Source: CAWKEY01 sp963848675 (GTDB lineage: Bacteria; Pseudomonadota; Gammaproteobacteria; Methylococcales; Methylomonadaceae). Taken from it: a DNA stretch of 18,035 nt. Every line of letters begins with the position of its first letter. Within the stretch, counting starts at the first letter, position 1. Positions 13,263 to 18,035 of this stretch are shown one piece after another. The notes below the pieces were generated by a model. The model saw only the letters and a list, made by a program, of their open reading frames with translations, ran no database searches and was not told where the DNA came from. Both the position numbers and the translations under genes were made by a program. The stretch lies in contig CAWKEY010000047.1 of NCBI GenBank assembly GCA_963848675.1, positions 1 through 18,035 of the forward strand, written 5' to 3'.

Positions 13263-14232
13263 GGCCCATCTCCGGTAGCTGGGCAAAGGTTTCAAACCTG
13301 TTTGCAGCTACGGCCATGAGCTCAGGGATGCCCGTGAGATACCAATAGGTATTAGTGATCATGGCATGCCCGACATAGGTGGACAAAGCCAACATCTGTC
13401 GATCGACATCCATACCTTCAGCTTGCCATAGCAGTACACGGCGGACGACAAAAGTATGCCGCAAGTCGTGAATGCGCGGGCCATTGTGGGCGCCACGATT
13501 GATCCAGCCCAATTGATTGCGTATAACAATGAATACACGATGAACTTGCCTTTGACTGAGCGGCTGTCCTAATCGTCGGCCACGATCGCCCACAAAAAAC
13601 CGAGTCTCGTCCGATACCTCAATATGACGATTTCGTAGTGATTGGTATTGCCTTAATGCGTCTAAAGTGCTGGGATGGACTGGTACATAGCGTGATTTGG
13701 CAAATTTGGTTTGCCGTATGGCGAGTATTCCAGCCTTTAGATCGACATCAGAATCCAGTAAATGCAAGGCTTCAGAAATCCGCAAGCCCGTGGACGCTAT
13801 TAAACCAAACAGTGTCTCGTAGGTGGCGCCCCGTAAGCCTGGAATAAAGGAATCGAGGTTATGCGCGGCGGCTAGTAAACCAATGATCTCCTGCTCACTA
13901 TAAATATGCGGGGCCAATCGCTGGCCGACTCGGCCAAAGATGCTATCGTCGGGTACCTCGGTGCGCGGTTCAAATTGTTGGAGATAACGGCAAAAGGAAC
14001 GCAGATTCTTCAGCCGCCTTGCCCACGTGGCAGGATCATCGCTATGTCCCTGGTCTTGTCGAGCCCAATCAGCCATCATCTCGACAGTCAGCGGTTCTTG
14101 GCTATTCAGCGCATCAATGTAGCGTGCAAAGCTGAGTACGGCATAGCCTGGGTTACGTAAACCAAAGCCCAGTTGCCGCCGTTCGCTCAAGTAATTTTCG
14201 GCATGGGTGGTCATCTCGATAGCGGTATTCAT
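13255..14232 (-). CDS. ritB: tyrosine recombinase RitB
   Basis: Middle gene, 325 aa from the ATG at 14232 (MNTAIEMTTHAENYLSERRQ...). The ATG overlaps the ritA stop as ATGA and has GGGAG six bases upstream; the 14250 start would add only six residues. The catalytic set is complete: Arg in STGLRISEAL, Lys in RQTKFAKSRYV, HxxR in RIHDLRHTF, His in YVGHAMITNTYWYL with the nucleophile Tyr in that segment. The coupling of stop and start predicts a fixed protein ratio with RitA. Confidence 0.93.
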   Translation of the reverse strand: MNTAIEMTTHAENYLSERRQLGFGLRNPGYAVLSFARYIDALNSQEPLTVEMMADWARQDQGHSDDPATWARRLKNLRSFCRYLQQFEPRTEVPDDSIFGRVGQRLAPHIYSEQEIIGLLAAAHNLDSFIPGLRGATYETLFGLIASTGLRISEALHLLDSDVDLKAGILAIRQTKFAKSRYVPVHPSTLDALRQYQSLRNRHIEVSDETRFFVGDRGRRLGQPLSQRQVHRVFIVIRNQLGWINRGAHNGPRIHDLRHTFVVRRVLLWQAEGMDVDRQMLALSTYVGHAMITNTYWYLTGIPELMAVAANRFETFAQLPEMGHD

Positions 14233-15476
14233 GACGCACTCCCAGGCCAAGGCAAGGCCACCGCAGCCAGGTTTTTACTATCGAGTTTGGCATAGACTAG
14301 CGTGGTATTCAGCGAGCGATGCCGTAAAACATCCGCCACTTCTTTGAGGGAACTGCCGCCTTCCAGGAGTCTGCTGGCCATGGTATGCCGCAATAAATGC
14401 GACCGCGTGTAGGGCAAGCCCGCTCGCGCATAAGCCTGGCGGATCGACTTCCGAATCAGATCGGGGCCGACGGGCTGATCGCGTGGCGCTACGTTGCGCA
14501 CGAATACCGCACGATTGCTGGTGGGCGGTCGTTCATACTTCAGGTAATCGGCAATCGCTTGACCGGTGGCTGCTGGCAAGGGCATGACAGCTTCACGTCG
14601 TCCCTTGGTGCCTCGTAACGTGATCGTCGCCGCCGACCAATCAATGTCATCCAGACCAAGATAAGCCACCTCGCTACTGCGTAAGCCGAGATCCAATGCG
14701 CAATGAACGATGGCGGCTGTTCGGAGCGCCGCCGGTCCATCAGACACAAGCGCGCTTAGCAAGCGTTCAACCTCATGCTTGGTCAATGTCTTCGGTAGCG
14801 TGGCTTGTTGCCAGTTGGCAGGAAAACAGGTGACACCTATCAAATGATGGACTGAATCGCCCAGGGTAGTGCGATACCGGAAATAACTGCGTAATGCCGA
14901 AACAGATGCCCCGATGCTGATCGGCATAGCACATCGCGTACTCTGGCTGGCTATAAACTGACGAATCTGATCAGGTTTGATGGCGGCAATCACCACTGCT
15001 TGATCAGCAAACTGCGCCAAAAGCAGGCAACGAACGATAGAAAGATAGTGTTTACGTGTTTTGGCAGCGAGTCCACGGACGTGGTTCATGTGATCATCGA
15101 ATCGTCTCAGCTCCTCATCTACTGGCGTTTGGCCTATCGAGGGATCAGCGATGATGGCATCGGTATCGGTGCGCAGGATTCTCAGCAAATGTCCCAGCGC
15201 CGCATGTAAATCTTTGGCATTAGAAAATGCCGGTTGCTCGCAGCAACAGCTTGGGAGATGGTCATCCAGAAAATGCTGGATTATCCCTTCGTCGATGGTT
15301 TTGACATCAATAGGGCTCTCGGTGAGCCAGTGAGCAAAATGCGTCAGCCCGGCAAGGTAATTATCAATGGTGTTGGATGCATAGCGGCAATCAAACAAGT
15401 GCAGCATAAATGCATCAACGAAGGGTGCCAATTGGCTTTCAAATAACCAATTGCTTGTGTGGTGATCAGATTTCAT
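14229..15476 (-). CDS. ritA: tyrosine recombinase RitA
   Basis: First gene of the trio and the longest, 415 aa, with a strong AGGAG seven bases before the ATG at 15476. The N-terminal part (about 15-210) holds an extended core-binding region with a CCC cluster (SCCCEQP). The catalytic part has Arg in DLGLRSSEVAYLG, Lys in RGTKGRREAVMPL, HxxR in SHLLRHTMASRLL, His in VLRHRSLNTT and Tyr in LVYAKLD. All five catalytic positions are filled. A short hairpin precedes the ribosome site (15491-15506). Confidence 0.93.
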   Translation of the reverse strand: MKSDHHTSNWLFESQLAPFVDAFMLHLFDCRYASNTIDNYLAGLTHFAHWLTESPIDVKTIDEGIIQHFLDDHLPSCCCEQPAFSNAKDLHAALGHLLRILRTDTDAIIADPSIGQTPVDEELRRFDDHMNHVRGLAAKTRKHYLSIVRCLLLAQFADQAVVIAAIKPDQIRQFIASQSTRCAMPISIGASVSALRSYFRYRTTLGDSVHHLIGVTCFPANWQQATLPKTLTKHEVERLLSALVSDGPAALRTAAIVHCALDLGLRSSEVAYLGLDDIDWSAATITLRGTKGRREAVMPLPAATGQAIADYLKYERPPTSNRAVFVRNVAPRDQPVGPDLIRKSIRQAYARAGLPYTRSHLLRHTMASRLLEGGSSLKEVADVLRHRSLNTTLVYAKLDSKNLAAVALPWPGSAS

Positions 15477-15602
15477 TAGAATCTCCTAAGGTGGATGAGC
15501 TTCCACTTCGGGAGACCGGTAAAACTATGTCAAGCTAAGGATTTTGCATATTGGCCGTAACCCTGACGAACTCTATTTCTCTGCCAAGTGGCATTCACAA
15601 AC
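15477..15602 (-). promoter_or_regulatory. RIT subterminal leader of ritA
   Basis: Holds the ritA upstream region. GTGGA-AGCTCA-TCCAC (15506-15491) is a hairpin ending just before AGGAG, so it may limit ritA translation. A TTGACA lies at about 15528-15533 on the - strand but has no good -10 at the right distance, so the promoter is uncertain. Confidence 0.45.
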
Positions 15603-15634
15603 TACACATAGTTTGGAACTACACATAGGGGTCG
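15603..15634 (-). repeat. RIT right terminal inverted repeat
   Basis: Exact reverse complement of 12146-12177 over 32 bp. It contains AACTACACATA facing inward and ends outward in GGGGTCG. Confidence 0.92.
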
Positions 15635-15661
15635 ATATGTTAAGCTTAACATAGCGACCCC
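15628..15661. repeat. 34-bp palindrome across the RIT right end
   Basis: GGGGTCG (last bases of the terminal repeat) and CGACCCC (15655-15661) flank TATGTTAAGC/GCTTAACATA, an 18-bp perfect palindrome at 15636-15653. Only the two bases next to the arms fail to pair. It looks like a two-fold recombinase or integration site at the junction. Confidence 0.7.
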
Positions 15662-15947
15662 TTGCTGCCGTTAAGGCTCATAATAATCGAGCGTCCGGTT
15701 CTTGCCGCCAAACGGTCACCGCATATGCACCAAACCAGCGTCGCAAAAGTTTGGAACTTGAACTTATCAAACGTAGAAAGCGGCTAAACAAATACTCCGA
15801 TAGGCATGGCAGCCACGACAAGCGAGGAGATTCTGCTAGGCGTCAATCAGCGTTGAAAAGTATACAGGTAACAGCGTCAGAATTGTTCAATGCCTATAGC
15901 CTGAAATTGCCTCTGGGTAGTCGCCAGTCGCGTTGCTTATTCAGCCT
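15662..15947. other. gene-free stretch between RIT and diguanylate cyclase
   Basis: A + strand frame (from 15751) reads MELELIKRRKRLNKYSDRHG but has no ribosome site, no family resemblance, and runs into the 3' end of the opposite cyclase gene. I treat it as non-coding. No terminator for the cyclase gene is obvious. Confidence 0.4.
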
Positions 15948-17618
15948 TCATTCACCACTATTTCTCGACAGTGCGGTCATCCTCGGATCGAAGAACCGAT
16001 AGGTGTTCTTTCCGGCCAGTTTGGCTGCATACATAGCGGTATCGGCGCTCTTCATTAGCTGAGCGGTTGTCTGCCCGGAATGCATGGCAATGCCGATGGA
16101 GGCTCCTACCGAAGCCGATTTGCCGCGTAAATTCATGGGTTCTTTGATTGCCTCGACAATGCGGTCAGCTATGTGTGCCACTTCGTCACTGTTGGCTGGA
16201 TTGTCGAGCAGAATGACGAATTCATCGCCGCCCAGCCGGGCCACCGTGTCCGAGTGCCGTAACTGTGCCAGAAGCTTTTGCGCCACCATTTTCAGCAAGT
16301 CATCACCGATGTCATGGCCCAGGCTGTCGTTGACGGCCTTGAAGCCATCGAGGTCAAGAAACATCACAGCGATGTTGCGTTGATCACGCTCTGAGATGGT
16401 GATCAGTTGGTCAAGCCGTTCCGTCAGCAAAGTGCGATTCGGCAAATCGGTTAATGAGTCGTGGAAGGCCAAGTGCCTCATGCGTTCATCCTTTCGCCAA
16501 AGCTCGGTGATGTCGTTGAATACCGAAACATAGCGAACAGGCTCGTCGGCCGAGCTGCGGATCACTGTGATGGACTGCCATGCCAAAAAAATCTCGCCGT
16601 CCTTGCGGCGGTTCCAGGTTTCGCCTTCCCACCTGTCATTGGTAGTTATGTCCCGCCACACGGTCGCATAAAATTCCTGGTCGTGGCGGTTGGATTTTAG
16701 TATGCGCGGAGTCTGCCCGATAGCTTCTTTGACGTTGTAGCCAGTGATTTCGATGAAGGCAGGGTTCACAGATAGGATGATCCCTTCGGCATTGGTGACC
16801 ATAATGCCTTCGATGGTGTTCTTAAAGACGCTAGCGGCTAGTCTAAGTTCGACATCTGCAGTCTTGATAGGCGTTACATCACTGACAAAAGCAAAAAAGC
16901 CAGCGACCATACCTTGGGCATCATAATCGGGGAGGTAGTTGGCCAAGGTGAAACCAATACTGCCATCAGGCTTGATCAGAGTACCCTCAAAAGTCTGCAT
17001 TTCGCCTGCCAAGGCCCCTCGGATATAGGATTCATTGAGGGTGAATAGGCGCTCGCCCAGCAGATCCTGCAGAGTGATGCCAATGATGGCTTCCGGTAGC
17101 TTGCCTAACCAATCAAGATAGGTCCTGTTGGCGAAGCGGCAGCGTAAGTTCTTATCCCAATAAGCGACCAAGCCGGGCATAGCATCGGTGATAGTCTTGT
17201 CAAAGCGTTCTCGCTCGGCGAGGGCCAGGGAAGAAGCCTCGGCGCGATTGCGTGCATCCAACAGTTCCGCTTCTAATTTGCTGCGCTCCTGTGCCACAAA
17301 GAACACCCAGAAGTAGCTATCAACGCCGGCAAAATGCCCTCGTCTGCAGTTAACCATCACAGGAATACGCTGGCTTTGGGCATCGCATATTTTAAGGTAG
17401 ATATCCTGCACACTCCCTTCGCGAAGCAACATTGGCCACACATGGGTTTGCAAGAAAATGCGACTGACAGGCAGGAAAAACCCTTCCATCGGTTGCTGAA
17501 GCCATTGTTGCTCAGTTCCACCCACCAAGGTCAACAAATCGGTGTTGGTTGCTAAAACATGCCCCGACTTATCGGTGATGAGCGTCGGGCAAGGGAGCTG
17601 ATTAAGCAGGTGGTTCAT
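15948..17618 (-). CDS. PAS-PAS-PAS-GGDEF diguanylate cyclase
   Basis: 556 aa, cytoplasmic, with no signal peptide or membrane segment. Order: PAS 1 (about 5-105, LITDKSGHVLATNTDLL), a coiled-coil linker (about 112-145, SKLEAELLDARNRAEASSL), PAS 2 of PAS_4 type (about 148-250, ending FFAFVSDVTPIK), PAS 3 (about 262-375, ending YVSVFNDITELWRKDERM), GGDEF (about 383-545). The active-site loop reads RLGGDEFVILL and is intact, and RHSD five residues before GGDEF is a product-binding I-site, so it should make cyclic di-GMP from two GTP with feedback inhibition. No EAL domain. The PAS ligand is not evident; a flavin or haem cannot be called. No clear Shine-Dalgarno site precedes ATG 17618. It is the first clearly host-type gene outside the RIT element. 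Confidence 0.94.
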   Translation of the reverse strand: MNHLLNQLPCPTLITDKSGHVLATNTDLLTLVGGTEQQWLQQPMEGFFLPVSRIFLQTHVWPMLLREGSVQDIYLKICDAQSQRIPVMVNCRRGHFAGVDSYFWVFFVAQERSKLEAELLDARNRAEASSLALAERERFDKTITDAMPGLVAYWDKNLRCRFANRTYLDWLGKLPEAIIGITLQDLLGERLFTLNESYIRGALAGEMQTFEGTLIKPDGSIGFTLANYLPDYDAQGMVAGFFAFVSDVTPIKTADVELRLAASVFKNTIEGIMVTNAEGIILSVNPAFIEITGYNVKEAIGQTPRILKSNRHDQEFYATVWRDITTNDRWEGETWNRRKDGEIFLAWQSITVIRSSADEPVRYVSVFNDITELWRKDERMRHLAFHDSLTDLPNRTLLTERLDQLITISERDQRNIAVMFLDLDGFKAVNDSLGHDIGDDLLKMVAQKLLAQLRHSDTVARLGGDEFVILLDNPANSDEVAHIADRIVEAIKEPMNLRGKSASVGASIGIAMHSGQTTAQLMKSADTAMYAAKLAGKNTYRFFDPRMTALSRNSGE

Positions 17619-18035
17619 GCTGTGAAGTTTAGTTTACTGGGGTGAAAGTTTAACGACGAGATATTCGCGTATGGCTTCAATCACTAAAGCATGGACGGCT
17701 CATATGTTCGCAATGCAGAACTGGGCCAGTATTACCCTCTTCAATCACATTGGGGCATTCAATACTATTCAAGTGATTCTCTGATTGAGAACCGATCCAA
17801 TGGGAAGCATCAATCTTCATGCATGACTGAAATACTATGAAAATATAGAATGACATTTGTTTTATGGGAACCGACGAACAGAAATTTTACAAAATCAATC
17901 AAGTCGGTCTCCAAAAGTATTCCCGCCCTCTGCTTGGTGCCATTAAAAATCCCCAGGTCCTATCTATACTTGATGGCATGTCAATTCGACCGCATTCAAT
18001 GCCATCAAATTATGATTAGCACTTTTGTCATTCGC
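17619..18035. other. upstream region of the cyclase gene; mostly gene-free
   Basis: About 420 bp to the window edge. An inverted repeat TTGATGGCAT (17970-17979) and ATGCCATCAA (17999-18008) is spaced by 19 nt and could be an operator. A short frame at 17864-18019 is listed separately. No promoter could be assigned with confidence. Confidence 0.4.
17864..18019 (+). CDS. possible small ORF, 51 aa
   Basis: Reads MGTDEQKFYKINQVGLQKYS... and ends HSMPSNYD before TAG. No clear ribosome site and no recognised family. The inverted repeat at 17970-18008 lies inside it. It could be a real small gene or a relict of a larger one. Low confidence. Confidence 0.2.
   Translation: MGTDEQKFYKINQVGLQKYSRPLLGAIKNPQVLSILDGMSIRPHSMPSNYD

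Larger units (their letters stand above)
12146..15634 (-). mobile_element. RIT element (recombinase in trio), 3489 bp
   Basis: Three consecutive tyrosine recombinase genes on one strand, overlapping by 4 and 8 bp, lie between 32-bp perfect terminal inverted repeats. This is the definition of RIT elements, which move as a unit using all three recombinases. All three carry the catalytic residues, both ends are intact and no frameshift is seen, so the element may be active. An AACTACACATA submotif occurs within each terminal repeat, and again inside the left end near 12230, suggesting several recombinase-binding sites. Confidence 0.92.

Noticed and set aside
12246..15476. Integron or single phage integrase
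   Set aside because: Three coupled tyrosine recombinases with matching terminal inverted repeats define a RIT element; no attC sites or cassettes are seen.
15751..16002. + strand 83-aa frame after the RIT element
   Set aside because: No ribosome site, no family, and its end overlaps the cyclase coding sequence on the other strand.

Overview
The window looks like a gammaproteobacterial chromosome or large plasmid carrying a dense accessory (mobile-element) region. The protein families, AT-moderate composition, a Gly/Tyr-rich lipoprotein and frequent TAATG/ATGA gene overlaps fit a gammaproteobacterium. A methanotroph-type (Methylococcales) host is a guess only, because no housekeeping gene fixes the taxonomy.

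Layout. 1-2100: a small + strand cluster of two unrecognised genes, a ParA-type partition ATPase and its small partner. The ATPase is broken by a 1-base frameshift and an apparent ~100-residue internal deletion, and the partner is frameshifted near its 3' end. A 26-bp motif recurs ahead of the first gene and ahead of the ATPase. 2098-5239: single genes, namely a secreted TraB/ChaN-like protein with a terminator, a glycine/tyrosine-rich lipoprotein (- strand), an unknown small protein, a YpsA/SLOG-type 'putative molybdenum carrier', and a small protein with a Cys cluster. 5304-12022: a - strand accessory block encoding a 67-aa protein, an orphan N6-adenine methyltransferase with a DUF4942-like C-terminus, a 164-aa protein, a 77-aa protein, a DUF932 protein and a RadC/JAB protein. 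12146-15634: a complete RIT element (recombinase in trio), three overlapping tyrosine recombinase genes between 32-bp perfect terminal inverted repeats. 15948-17618: a PAS-PAS-PAS-GGDEF diguanylate cyclase with an intact active site and I-site.

The most interesting signal is in the non-coding part of the accessory block. Three modules (A 7816-8632, B 9856-10613, C 11572-12022, the last truncated) repeat the same architecture. Each has, reading on the - strand, a near-perfect sigma70 promoter, a leader with two hairpins and a Shine-Dalgarno site that drives a payload gene (164-aa gene, DUF932, radC). Behind the promoter lies a 590-650 nt block whose copies keep their helices by compensatory base changes. 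G-U pairs in those helices make sense only on the + strand, so I predict a large structured RNA transcribed divergently from the payload genes. The second leader hairpin also precedes the methyltransferase and the 77-aa gene, giving five copies. It resembles in context the described radC RNA motif (5' leaders of radC, methyltransferase and integrase genes), which I cannot verify here. The large + strand block does not match any RNA family I can name.
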